Shown here: piece by piece, positions 47,425 through 59,768 of the stretch
Layout of the letters: each line of letters begins with the position of its first letter
How positions within the stretch are numbered: position 1 is the first letter of the stretch
Source: Mangifera indica
Lineage: Eukaryota; Streptophyta; Magnoliopsida; Sapindales; Anacardiaceae
DNA length: 64,000 nt
Direction of reading: 5' to 3'
Assembly: GCF_011075055.1 (NCBI RefSeq)
Contig: NC_058137.1
Span: 248,001-312,000, forward strand
Made by a program: the position numbers and the translations under genes
The notes under the pieces: model-generated
What the model was told of the DNA's origin: nothing
Database searches by the model: none
What the model saw: only the letters and a program-made list of their open reading frames with translations

Positions 47425-50347
47425 ATGATGCAAAGATGGAGCAGAAAGAAAACCCATTTTCCTTTACTTGCACTTGCCTTACTAGTCTTTATTGTTTGTT
47501 CTATCCTCTACAATGAACGTAGCATTCAGCAAATCCATGAAGACTCAGATCATGATCACCATGAGCAAGAAGTTCCAATCAAATATGTAAAGCCAAATCT
47601 TGTAAATGGAGCTGCAGGTAGGGCAATCTTTTGGTTAAGTTTTGTAAGGATTTAGCTTTGTTTCTTGAATCTTTTTTTGTTTTAGTCATGTTTCTTTACT
47701 GTACACGTTTTCTTTAATTTTCATGTGATGAATGTTTTTGTTTTGATTTTTATCTTTTTGGGGATTTCAGAGGTTTTGGATAGATTCAGTAAATGTAACT
47801 CTACCAAGAAGTATGGTGGCTGGAAAATCGGGTGGGCTGACCAGAGACTTCAATCGGGTCGGAGGAAAGTGAGCTCAGATTCAGAGAGTTGTGATGTGTT
47901 TTCAGGGAAATGGGTATTTGATAACACATCTTATCCACTGTACAATGAGTCTCAATGTCCTTACATGTCAGACCAATTGGCATGTCACAAGCATGGACGG
48001 TCAGATTTGGGATACCAACACTGGAGATGGCAACCTCATAACTGCAATTTGAAGAGGTAAAAATAAAAAAGATATGAATTATTCTCAGAGTTAAGTTTGC
48101 TGTGTAGGGTTGGGGAAATTTTGATTAAGTTGGAATATTAATGAACAGGTGCAGCCCTTCTAATAGAATGTGGGAAAATGATTTATGAATGTGTTTATTG
48201 TGGAGAATCATGTGAAGGGACTTGTTTAATTGTTCATTTGATTGTTGAAATTTCATGCGTATAGGTGGAATGCAAGTGAGATGTGGGAAAAGTTGAGAGG
48301 GAAGAGGTTGATGTTTGTGGAGATTCACTAAACAGAGGGCAGTGGATATCAATGTTGTGTCTACTACAGTCAGTGATTCCAGCTGATAAGAGATCCATTA
48401 CGCCAAATGCAGAGCTTACCATCTTTAAAGCAGAGGTAACCAAATTGCTTTCTTGGAGTGCGAAGGGGAATTGCAGTTGAAGTTTTGTATGCATAATTTT
48501 CTTTACAGAACATTATTAGTAAACAATAAGACTGGGAATCTCATGTGAATTCTGTTGTTTGTGTTTGTTTTATCCACAGGAGTACAATGCTACCGTGGAA
48601 TTTCTGTGGGCACCACTGCTTGTTGATTCTAATTCCGATGATCCAGTGAATCACAGGTTGGATGAGCGAATAATCCATCCAGATTCAGTTCTTAAGCATT
48701 CATCACGGTGGGAGAATGCTGATATACTAATTTTCAACACATATTTGTGGTGGAGACAAGGGCCTGTAAAGCTTTTGTGAGTATTAAGCCATCAATGCTC
48801 CAGTTTAGGAGAATGGATTATTTAGAGAATTGTGTATACCTATAACAAGGCCTACAACTTACAGGTGGACTACTGAAGAAACAGGAGCTTGTGAAGAATT
48901 AGGTGGTCTTGGGGCCATGGAGTTGGCCATGCATTCCTGGGCAGACTGGGTATCTAAAGCCAATCTCCAGAAGAAGCACGTATTTTTTGTTACTATGTCT
49001 CCTACACATCTCTGGTGAGTGTCAAATACATACCTTGAAATATTCCCATAAATCATCAGAAAGACTTGCAAATTTGCTCCTTGGGCATAAAACATATGTC
49101 AATTGGAGATCTGAATCAGGTTAGTCACCTAAAATGTGGAATTTTTATGCCAATCATGGAGTATAAATTGATTATAATGTATAAAATAAAGAATACCTAA
49201 TTTAGATGGAAAATAGGGGTTTGTCACTGAATGATTAGAATCATTTTGCCTGTATGTGAACCTTGGTCATAATAAATACTTGGAAATCTTGTGTCAAAAT
49301 TGACTCATTCCTTCCATCTAACAGTTCTCAGATTCTAGTAGTGACCTCCTGCCTACTGTATGTTTTTCATCAGTTTTAAGCTTCAAACTTGGGGTGGCTT
49401 CAAGCCAAGCTAGCTCGGGCTTGAATCCATGTTTGGTTCAAACAAGCCAAACTTGAGTCGGAGTTCTAACTCAACTGTTCAGCTCATTTTCCCTCTAAGG
49501 ACACTGCTCATCTGTCAAGCAATTGTTCGCCGGTCAACTCTCTAGCAACATTGTGCATGAGCTCGTAAAGAGCTCGAGCTAAACATTATGGATTCAAGCT
49601 AACTAAGAGCCAGCCCTTGTTCAGATTCAACTCAGCTTAAATCCACCTGTACTTCAAACTGGGAAACACCACCTATCCAATTGGGGTGCTTTTAGTTTGT
49701 ATTTCATTCTGTTGTTGAGTCTTCCTATCAGCACAATATTCTGATCTTGATGTTCCTATTACATGGGAACAAAGTCCAAGTATGCTTCTTGATAGATGTA
49801 ATGAAAACTATAAATTGCCTTGGTTGTTTCACGTAATTTGAACAGAAGACGCTAATCATGCAGCTAAAACCTCTTCTTTTTTTTTTTTTTTTTTGAGAAA
49901 CCAAAAACTCTGTCCCTCTAGAATCTATCAATTCTCCACTCATGATTGATTACCTTTTAACATACCAAATAACAGCTACTTCCCTTAGCTGATTTTTTTC
50001 GGTTATCATATTTCAGGAGTCGAGAATGGGCACCAGGAAGTGAAGGAAACTGCTATAATCAGAAAACCCCAATAGATAAAGAAGGCTATTGGGGAAGCGG
50101 TTCAGACCTGCCTACAATGCGCATGGTGGAAGATGTTCTCAGCAGGTTGAGTTCAAAGGTCACAGTTCTCAATATTACTCAGCTCTCAGAGTATCGAAAA
50201 GATGGTCACCCTTCCATCTATCGAAAATTCTGGGAAACATTGAGCCTTCAACAATTGTCAAATCCACCATCTTACTCTGATTGCATCCATTGGTGCTTGC
50301 CAGGTGTACCAGACGTATGGAATGAATTAGTATTCCATTTCCTGTAA
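47425..50347 (+). CDS. TBL35/TBL34-like xylan O-acetyltransferase, copy B (frameshift in GDS motif)
   Basis: Exons 47425-47617, 47771-48056, 48265-48435, 48580-48776, 48865-49014 and 50017-50347. The protein would have a basic N-tail (MMQRWSRKK) and a transmembrane anchor. A His/Asp-rich stem (DSDHDHHEQE), a PMR5N domain (CDVFSGKWVFDNTSYPLYN) and the D-x-x-H motif in [12 protein letters not shown] follow. In exon 3 the sequence around 48319 reads GTG-GAG-ATT-CAC-TAA where GTG-GGA-GAT-TCA-CTA (V-G-D-S-L) is expected. One G is missing exactly in the catalytic GDS codons, and a stop follows at once. All other exons are in phase and conserved. Exon 4 has the same 197-nt length as in copy A. Intron 5 (about 1 kb) holds dispersed repeat. 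Confidence 0.85.
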
Positions 50348-51516
50348 AAATTAATACATACTTCAAATTTTCTTTGTTCCTTGACATAGCAGATGTGATT
50401 AGGATGGTTCACTCTATAGTTTCATGATTTTCCAATACGATTGGTAAACAGTCAAACATTGTTGTCGACAAATGTTGATGCGAATGAAAGGTTTTCTCGC
50501 TTCATTTGTCTTCTGTACTGCAAGTAGATTCAATCAACAATCGTCGAGGATGGATGCAAGTAAATGCAATCCAAATGCGGGAGCAATTCGTTTAAAATGT
50601 TTGAGATTTTATTTCTCTACTCTCTCATCTTTGGCTTAAAATCTGTGGGGAGATTGCAGATGATATTTGTCAAAATAGTAGCTGTGCTGCTATGGGAGGT
50701 TCCATATATATAATATTAAGTCAGTTTTGAGTTTAACTGATACTTCTGCAATGACAAGGCATGAGAAACATTGTCTTTGAGCTAAAAGGATGATGAAATT
50801 TGGCTACTATGGAGCTAATAAATCACCTACGTCAAGAAAAATAACAGTAAACCATTCCATGATATTAATGGTAATAATAACCCTATTTAGGAGAGTTTGA
50901 TCACCTTTTTTAAGCAAAGCCACAATATTATCGGAAGTTGTTAATGTATACGCTCAAATCCATTTGTGATAGTATGATATCGAATTTAAATCTTTTAAAT
51001 GTACATTAATAAATAAATTATAGATCAAAATGTGATCATGTGTACATTGAAATTCATTTGTGAAAATATAAAGTCGCATTTAGATCCTTTTTAACTCCTC
51101 GATAACAAATCACATGCATTAAATATATAAGCATCAAGATTTCTTTGATATTAAAGGTAATAATTTTATTTTATTTTTAAAACGAATAACCTCACTTGAT
51201 AGAGTTAGAACCTCCTCTCAAAACATCCCACTTCAATTAAACTTATTAAAAATTACTGATACATACATACATATATATATATATACCTAAATCTACTTGC
51301 AGGAGCATGTACTTCACCTTTACATTTTAAAACATTTTAAATTCTATACTTTAGCCCGTTTTTGATGTGAAGGGTAATAATAATTTTGGAATAACTTGTA
51401 ATAAACTGTGAAATATATATATAAAACAAGGATTGACGACTGGGTAATAATATTGACTATCTTTTCATTTTGTGAGAAATCTATAGGCTACCGGGCTGAA
51501 ACTTAAAAACCTGCTT
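50348..51516. other. 3' flanks of TBL copy B and the BES1-like gene
   Basis: Convergent gene ends plus AT-rich sequence with a TA microsatellite at about 51270. No gene seen. Confidence 0.45.
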
Positions 51517-52020
51517 TCAAACAAGACGAGTTGATGGGGTTGAAAGTGAGAGAGTCAGATTAATACCATGCTCTTCTTCATACTCTTTGACCGATGAAGC
51601 CATACCATTGTAGCAATTACAATACTCTTCATGGTCCGACGTCTCAATGCTGATCAAGCTCGGAGATCCTGACGTAAATTTCTGCTGCTGGAAGAAATGG
51701 TTAGCTTTTCGGTAAATTGTTCCGTCTTCCTTAACATGCCACCCACACTCCTCGCACAGAGCCTTGAGCAAGTCATTGCTATTAGCATGCTTCGGAAGCT
51801 TGTAGTTACCATGCTCCTTCAACCCTGCAAATATTTTCTTTGTTATCTCTCGCCTTTTCCTCTCCCTTTGCTTATTGTGTTGCCGCTCCCTCTCACTTGG
51901 AAACCTGTATTTAGTCACCATCACACCATCTTTTCTCCTTTTATGCACCAGCCATGGCCCCCTGCTGGTTTGTATACACCCTCTTAACGCACCTTTCTTC
52001 TTCTTCTCATCATCCACCAT
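51517..52020 (-). CDS. Short BES1/BZR1-like transcriptional repressor (167 aa)
   Basis: Single exon. Residues about 40-110 form the BES1/BZR1 N-terminal DNA-binding domain: [20 protein letters not shown], then [20 protein letters not shown], then [20 protein letters not shown]. The domain is divergent but keeps the basic helix and the 'GNYKLP-H-D/S-N--LKAL--E-GW-V--DG--YR' pattern. The C-terminus carries LTLSL at 155-159, an EAR-type LxLxL repression motif. Classic family members are about 310-340 aa with a Ser-rich GSK3 phosphorylation domain, a PEST region and one intron. Here the Ser-rich block, PEST region and intron are absent. It may be a stable, brassinosteroid-kinase-insensitive repressor of E-box or BRRE genes, but this is inference. 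The N-terminal 35 residues ([17 protein letters not shown]) are unlike family members I know. Confidence 0.8.
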   Translation of the reverse strand: MVDDEKKKKGALRGCIQTSRGPWLVHKRRKDGVMVTKYRFPSERERQHNKQRERKRREITKKIFAGLKEHGNYKLPKHANSNDLLKALCEECGWHVKEDGTIYRKANHFFQQQKFTSGSPSLISIETSDHEEYCNCYNGMASSVKEYEEEHGINLTLSLSTPSTRLV

Positions 52021-53533
52021 TTTTCTTTTCTCCTTCTCTTATCTTCTCTAATCCCAAAAGCAAGACAATTTTTGTGATTTTGGAACATTCTTGTCTCTTG
52101 ATGATTTACTACAATGTTAGTGTGACCATATTATCCCAGGCCTTGCTTCCAATTTCAAGGGTAGTTTTGATATTTGATAATCATCGCTTTTGTGAATGCA
52201 GCAGGCCTTCTGATGTGGCCGTACATGCAGCAGGAAGATCAGAGGGGCCTGAGATTCGGAGACAGAGGAAGTACAATCTTTTGACAGATATTTCGATACT
52301 ATGTTCCTGGAGAAGTAGACACGTTTAAAGAAACTAAAGCTTCCAATTATGTTTCTCAGTACTAAAACAATATAAAGTAATGAAAAGTGAAGCCTCATGC
52401 TTGTGTTTCAGTTTATTCACAAGATCAACCCTCGAAATCAGGTGCTGGGTTAAGTTTCTTTGGACAAAGGACAAATCAACGGTCTGATCTGACCCAGTAG
52501 AAGGTAGAGTTCACAGTCTATGCACCCACTTTGGAATATTTTCTGAAAAGAAATAGATGCGCGATCAATCTGTGAAATGCCATACTAACAAAAATGACAA
52601 ATCCACGTTTAGGGCCAAACAACACTTATTTCTTGATCAACTTAAGATTATTAAAAAGTAATATGTCTTTACATTCAATCCGAATCAACTTAAATTCGGC
52701 TTATTCAATCAAAATTTGAATTCAAACAACTCAAATACTCTAACCACATATTTAAATCTAAGTAAAAGACTAATTTGACTTTTGCCAATTCTTTAGCAAT
52801 TTACATTTACAGGATTAGTCTGATTACTTCGATGAAGACAACGAGGTCAATGGGATAAAAATACAACTGGAAAATCATACAGCACATGGTATACAAATAT
52901 TATAAACGTTTACTAGCAGACGATCAAACCTTTATTAATCAGATATTACAAGATCTCACTCTGTAATTGACACAGCTTCCTTCCATTAAGAACCATAGTC
53001 CCCAATTGGCTGTACATTTTACAGAGCCAATATTAATTCACAAACAGGTGTTTCAGTAGCTGACTGAGGCCTGGTTATAATTGTCATCGATCCTGCATGC
53101 ATGAATGTGTTGTCCCTCGATTCCTCCGGAAAATGTCAGCTGTTCAGAGGATGTTGATGAACAAAACACCTGCAAAGGGAAAGTCTCGATTATGGAGTTC
53201 ACATGGGAGCTGATAGATCAACCAGATATTCATTTTATACCGACAGATAGTTTGAAGTTGCTTGAGTAATTTCAAGGGATAAGGTTGCAACATCCATAAA
53301 GAAGCTGAGGTTGTTGTTCCATCATTTCTTTTTATACATAACCTGCTCACAACGAGAATAACTCTTACAAATTATGCAAGGTGCTAAGTCCAAACGCTCA
53401 GAAGAATCTTTTCACTCAAATAATATAATCAATATAACAAGTTTTGGGAACTTCTGAGATTTAAAATTCAAGTTGTAATGAGATTTGTGTATTGGAGGCT
53501 TACTTGTCAATTTAAAGCAGCCAACTTCACCAC
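52021..53533. other. BES1-like 5' flank and BRCA2 3' flank
   Basis: CT-rich sequence at 52015-52060 is likely the BES1-like 5' UTR. The remainder shows no supported gene. 53000-53530 should hold the BRCA2 3' UTR. Confidence 0.45.
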
Positions 53534-56500
53534 CTAACCTTTGCAATCACCAATTATAAATAAAACCTTCTCCTTAAGCTTGTCGATGATCTGAAAGAAG
53601 TTAAACTAGTAGCAAGGTTAATAAAATAGCAGGGCACCAAAAACAGTAAACAGGCTATCAACATTAATAAATAATAATGCGCACCAGGCTAGAGTTCATT
53701 GCCCATCGTTGTGTAGCAGCAGCAGCACTTTTAAGGTGGGTACAGCATGGGAGATCAAAATTTAAAAAATAGGTTGAATTTTCTGTTGCTTCAGCCACCC
53801 AAAGATGATTCGTGTGGTCTTTTGCTCTCTTGATAAGATTACAGAAGCCAACCTACAATGAATATCATTTGGTCAATTCAGTCATTATCCTTGTGTTCAG
53901 AAAAAGCATTGTATTGACCAAAATCCCACTATATCAGATGATGCATGTCTCAAATGGCAATTAACAGCCATGAACTATTACATGTGTCAATTGGCATTTA
54001 TTTACCCTGCATAATCCTAATTTATTAGCTTTCAACAATCATGGACTCCAGAGTTCAGAGTTGAATAAACACAGTACACTCACAGTGGATCCAACAAGGT
54101 TATAGTTTATTGGCAAAAATGAATCATCATCTATGTATGCTGAGCTGAAGTTGATGGCTAATAAAGATTTTGGTAATTCTTCTAACTGTAACTCTGGAAT
54201 GGAGCCATCTGTCACAAACACCCACTGTTTCTTTTGGTGAGAATCCTTATAAACCTCTCCCACATGCACAATAAAGGTCACCGTATCAAATTCACTGAAT
54301 AAGCAAAAACAACAAACATTAATATGATGCAATTTCTCGGAGAAGAAAAAAACATATGCATAAATCTGCCGAGCAACAACAAATTCACCTAGAAAGTGGA
54401 ACTTCACCCAAATCTGACAATGGAATTGATCTGCGAGGACTGAAAAATGGCCTACAGACACAAGTATGAGCTTGATTTAGATAAATGAAGAGTAAAAACG
54501 AAATATAGACTTCCTTTCTTTTCCACCAAGAAGGAAAATATAAATGGAAACCTACTTAAAGTGTTCAAGAGTTGGGGGAGATAGTGGCTGCCATTTTGTA
54601 GTAGGTCCTCTTGCTTGTAAGTAAAGCGTATTGGAATCAGAGTGCACTGGTACAAGCCCTGTAATAGCATATGCCTTCCCCTCAACCAGCTCACATTGCT
54701 GCTATTAGCATATATAGAAACTCTAAAATTTCCTCAATAATGATCAGAATGAAGCTGACAGAATATAACTAGATTCTAAGAACAAAGGAAGACATATCTG
54801 TATTTAGCTAGAAAGGCATGGAAACACGCAAAGACAAACTTGTAAGTACAATGCCTCTAAGACACACACACAAAGGGGAAAAGAGGATAGAGAGCAAAAT
54901 GAATAACATTATCCAAATAACGGTTCAAAGAGGAACAACAAGAACACCTGCTTCTCTGAGGGGTTCCAGATCGTTATAATCCCTTCCCTGGAGCTAAACT
55001 TTTCTTGATAGTCTTTATTTGTTAATCCAACCACCCTCACCCTCATAAATGGGGTGACATCTCTCTCTCTCAGACCAGCATCTATCAAAGCTTTTTCAAT
55101 GGATTTTTCCAGGATTGATTGCTTGGTTGCCTGAGGTCAATTTAGAAGGTATTAATAATGTCATTCTACATTTGGACTTATATTTAAGCAAAGAATCAAA
55201 AAATCACCTCTAATTTTGCTTGATAAGTGGAAAAAGAAGTAAGTTGCTCTGGACTCATTTCTGCCATTATAACTTCCGGTTCAGCTGCTGTCTCAAGTAT
55301 TTTCAAAAGTTTTGCTCCTTCTTCACTATCATTATCGTTAAATACATGAGAATGGCTGTCCTCCCTTTGAAATTCAGATATGATGCCTTCTACAAGGATA
55401 GAGCGCCTGTAGCCAAAGAAGGAAAGAGTGATGAAGGAATAGTGCAGAAAGAATATATTATATCTAACAGCTTCATCCAAACTACTTTTATGGCCTGAAA
55501 AAGAATTCATTTATTTCACATCCAAAAAGGCCTGATTTGATCACAAATCACACAGATAGCATCACAAATCTCTTTAAGAGGCTACAAACCAGTATATGCA
55601 CCACTCCTTAACAGTGCAGATAATATATGCAAAAAAATAAACAGGTCACCTGTGTTGGTGCATCTGCATCATCTGAGTTTCCATCCTCTCTGATCTCACA
55701 ATAGATCCCCCATCACTTAACCTAAATGAGAGTACCAAGGAAAATGTTTGTCAACTGCATACATTACGTATTATAAATTTAACAGGAGTCGTTATTTCTT
55801 TGTTCTTTATTGAATTTTTCCTCATTCTGCTAAGGTTGATAAAAATAAATGAATAAACAACTTTCAGACAGAATTAGCTTCAGATGACCTCTCCTTGTAG
55901 AGAACAGGATATATCCGTGTGACACCGACTAAAGTCCTAGGAACTGGACCTCCATTACTCTTGATGCACCTAAAAGCCAACGGATCACCAACACCCTTAC
56001 CTATGTAAAGAGCAAGCATCATGGTTGAGTAGAAACTTTAACAAAAAAGAAAGAATACCAAATAAGCTACATTCCCCCAAAGTAAGAGTAGAAAATAATA
56101 ATAATAATCTAAGAGTGCTTACAAAATCCCATTCGATCAGCCCAATGAGCTCTATATGTCCCATTTATGTTCAAAAGTAAACTAACTGATCCTGAACCCT
56201 GAAATTTAAGCAAAACGTGATTTAAAAGTAAAAAATCTTATGATGACTAAGTAAAATATTCCAACATGATAACTTCACTGAAAAACTGAAGTATGTAAGT
56301 ACCTCAGCGGGTGAAACAGGCCCAACCCAGCCACATAATCCTGCTCCCCAGATCTTCATAAGACAAATCTAACTGTAAGCAAGAGCCAAGAGGTAGTTCT
56401 GTGCAAAATGTTCTAATCAAAGGACATAAATGAAAAACTCAGAAATTACCCGAAGTTTCTGTCCCACAAACAATTTCCCAGCGGCAAGGTGCTTTGACAG

Positions 56501-59500
56501 TGAAACATCCAAAAGAGCATTCACAGAATACCTGGGAGCCAATATGCACTTTAAGCCAAGAAATTTTCAGTTGGAGTAAGAATTAATAAATTAAATTTCC
56601 TACCACCCATCAGTTAGTTCCACTTTAGAAGAATAACTACTTTCACCTCCATCTGATACCACTGGACAAGTCTCAATCTTCAGTTCATGATTTGAGTGAA
56701 TAGCTGAAATGCAAAGGACCATCATCAAAGAAGGCATTGCATCCCCTTCCAGAACTCTTTTGATTGCAGATCGATGGCCATTATTTACTTCTCTTTCATA
56801 CCTGTCCAAATTGATCCCAACATGCTCTCATGAACATCTTACAAATCAGAGAGCAACTTAAGTAAAACAATTACCTATATTTCAATTCCTCGAGCACATT
56901 GGAAATTGTCAAAAACTTTCCAGCAGATTTGGCCGAATAACATCTTTCATAACAAGCCAATTTCCAGACTATCCATTTGTAGTGATTAGTGACCCATCTA
57001 GATAGATAATTAACGGAACAGGTTCATAAATTGCCAAAATTGTAGTTAATACTGCAAAAATAATTGGTAGATAACAGAATACCAATAAACATATTAATAC
57101 ATGTCCATTAAGCACAACTGAAATTTTGTATTTGCACAGTACCACTCAATCTAGGTTAACAAAGTCAACCACAGATACAATGCTAATGTTTCACACAATC
57201 ATTTCATATTAATAGGCCAACCACAGATAGTTAATTTAGTGTCCTGCCTGTCTCACGACCAGTTTAAATATGCCAGCTTATCACAAGTTTTATATAACAA
57301 TTATTGTCATTTAGCATCATGCACCCACATATTATGTACTGCATATTGAGAAGTAACATTCCTTCAAGAATCAGTTATATTATTTTTGGAGAGGATGATA
57401 AGAAACCAAGCAGAAGATACAGAAAATTTACTGTTTAGAAGCATATTGCACTGAAGCCCCAGACTTTGCCAACATGTGAAGAAAAGCCTCTGCCCCAATG
57501 CAATTTAAGCCAGATTCATCTTGAAACACGTACTTTTCAGCATTGGCTGATTTGATCCATCTTACCTGGTGTTGCAAATGCTCCAACTAAATTCATTCAG
57601 GCAAGGAAAAGGAGTCAGTGTCAGAGGAAAAACAATTTCTAGGGGACAAATGACAGTAGTGGATGTTTGTGTACCCTGCCCTGGACTGATGGAGGCATTC
57701 CAAAATAATCCCTAATATAAATTCTTTGAAATTGAAATGGATATCTAGAGGAAACTGTTCTTCTGCAACTGGAATGTTCTGATGATGAGGCAGATAAACC
57801 TGATTGTGATTACCTTAATGAGAAGCACAAACTAGGAGAGCTAACATAAGCAAAGTTAATTCAAAACCCTTAGAGAATTTACCATTAGCAAGAGAAACAT
57901 TTTTAACCAAAGGGGTGGAGAATTTGGAGCTGCGAGGTCTCTTGAATGGAGAAACAGAACTCCTCCACTGTCTCCTCTTTTCAGATGTATTTTGTTTAAT
58001 ATTGCGATGAGCTGCACCAATCCTATTTGTAATATCAGCAAGTGGCTTACCAAAAGACCTCCCAAGTGAATTGCTTCTTGAACCATTAATATCTTCCAAA
58101 GGATTAGCCATTTTGGTATTGGGTGCAGAAGGCATGTTGCTTAAGGTTTTATCCATGGGAGGCAATTCATCCAATACACCAACTCTGTCATCGTCAACTG
58201 CATCAAATTTCTTGATCAAGTTACCTGAAACATATATATTTTCTAAATTCACCATTGACATTGCTTGGTTCGAAAATGATCTCAAAGGAGAGGTGAAACT
58301 TTTTGTTAAAGATCTGTTCTTTGATGCTTCTTGAGTAGAAGTGAAAACATCAATTTCCTTGTTTGAAATAGAATTATATAATCTTGCCTCTTTAAAGAAT
58401 GAAAGATCCGATTCCCCTGCAGTCCCTTCATCAAAGGGTGTCCCCAACTCTGGATCACCAAGGAGACTCCTTGCATACTGCAGTGCATCACTGGAAACGG
58501 ATAATGATCTCCCACCGGCAGTAAGGAACTTAATAGGAGGCAGTTTGGGAGCTGAATTTGGTGATTCAGATGGCATCATACCTGAATTTATCTCATTTTT
58601 AAATATATGTCCAGGCAAACCAGAGTTACAAATTGACGAAGGCCTTGGAACTTGTGCAACATTCACTAACTGATTAACTTCCACAACTTCCTTCACCGGC
58701 AAATTTGACACAGATTGCCACCCACAAGGGCTAATAGGAGTGGATGGAGTCCTTGTATGTTGAAGGTCTTGAAAGTTGCAATGATCATCATCTTCTTCCA
58801 ATCCCAATAATGTCTTAGCTTTAACCAAACCAGCAGAAGATATGTTAACAAATTTCCCTGAACCTGTCTGGAAAAGAGAATTGGAATAGCCGCATTCATT
58901 TCCAGCCTGATGCCCTTCACCTACACATCAAAATTTATAGAAGGGAAAAAGGAAATAATAAGGCTGTGTTTCCAGTAGTACAATCACAAGCTAAGTCAAC
59001 AAGGACCAACTTGTTATCGTTTCTCACAAATACTGAATAAACAACTTTCTATGACAATGGGAAACAACAAATAGTTTTTCATCCCTTTCTGAACTTCCAT
59101 GAAATAGATAGATAATAATACACAATATGTAAACCAAACATTTTTGCCTTATACTCTTCAATGTTAGAATCAAAAATAAATTAATAAATATCCCCAATTC
59201 AACATTTCACTTAAATTGAATATCATCAACAATCTGTTAAGTTATGTTTATAACAACAAATATAAAAAACTGCATACCAGTAATCGAAACATTACCATCC
59301 TTATAGTTGCCCAGAACAGATAACGCTTTGGCGATCGAGGACTGTTTCAACTTCACTGACCTCCCCAATCCGGTTTTAAACATCGGAGTAGTTTCAGAAG
59401 CTTCATTTTCATTCTCCAGAAGCTTCGACTGTCCTGTACAAGTTCATAGTTGCATAATTACCTGAACCAAGTAACATATAATTATTGACAACTCATAACT

Positions 59501-59666
59501 GAAATTTACCCTGGAGCAATACATCGGCCATGGAAGGAAGACGAAAATCGGAGTTGTGCAGTTCATTCGAGGCACGGTCCGGTTCGTGTTTGGTTCGGAG
59601 TATCTGGCCGGATACCTCCCATCGAAAATTGTTAGCATTGTCGGAGAATATCTGCCACGTCGACAT
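53534..59666 (-). CDS. BRCA2: BRCA2 homolog, RAD51 mediator in homologous recombination
   Basis: Nineteen exons, all GT-AG and in phase, total 1115 aa (Arabidopsis BRCA2 about 1150). Exons: 59510-59666, 59278-59433, 57883-58920, 57675-57799, 57432-57565, 56875-56997, 56604-56801, 56450-56531, 56303-56353, 56123-56198, 55889-56000, 55650-55721, 55208-55406, 54948-55130, 54556-54698, 54389-54451, 54084-54294, 53685-53852, 53534-53590. I see three BRC repeats that bind RAD51/DMC1: MFKTGLGRSVKLKQSSIAKA at about 71, LFQTGSGKFVNISSAGLVKA at about 120 and FLTAGGRSLSVSSDALQYAR at 236. The BRCA2 helical domain (from about 440, VRWIKSANAEKYVFQDESG) and OB folds (YEREVNNGHRSAIKRVL..., YRAHWADRMGF) follow. 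The protein loads recombinase onto single-stranded DNA in mitosis and meiosis. Confidence 0.95.
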
Positions 59667-59758
59667 TTTCCGGAAAGATTTAGGGTTCCGATTTCCAGCT
59701 CGAATTATGCTAAAAATTAAGATTAAATTTTTCTCTGCTCTTTTCTAATTTTCAAGAA

Positions 59759-59768
59759 GGCGGGAAAA
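59759..59768 (-). promoter_or_regulatory. E2F binding site in BRCA2 promoter
   Basis: GGCGGGAAAA on the plus strand, i.e. TTTTCCCGCC toward BRCA2, matches the E2F consensus TTT[CG][CG]CG[CG]. It lies about 95 nt upstream of the start codon. This fits S-phase expression of a recombination gene. Confidence 0.75.

Noticed and set aside
55406..55510. BRCA2 exon 13 beginning near 55495 (after ttttcag)
   Set aside because: That acceptor gives an immediate stop in the required phase; the acceptor at 55407-55408 (tacag) restores RRSILVEG in frame.
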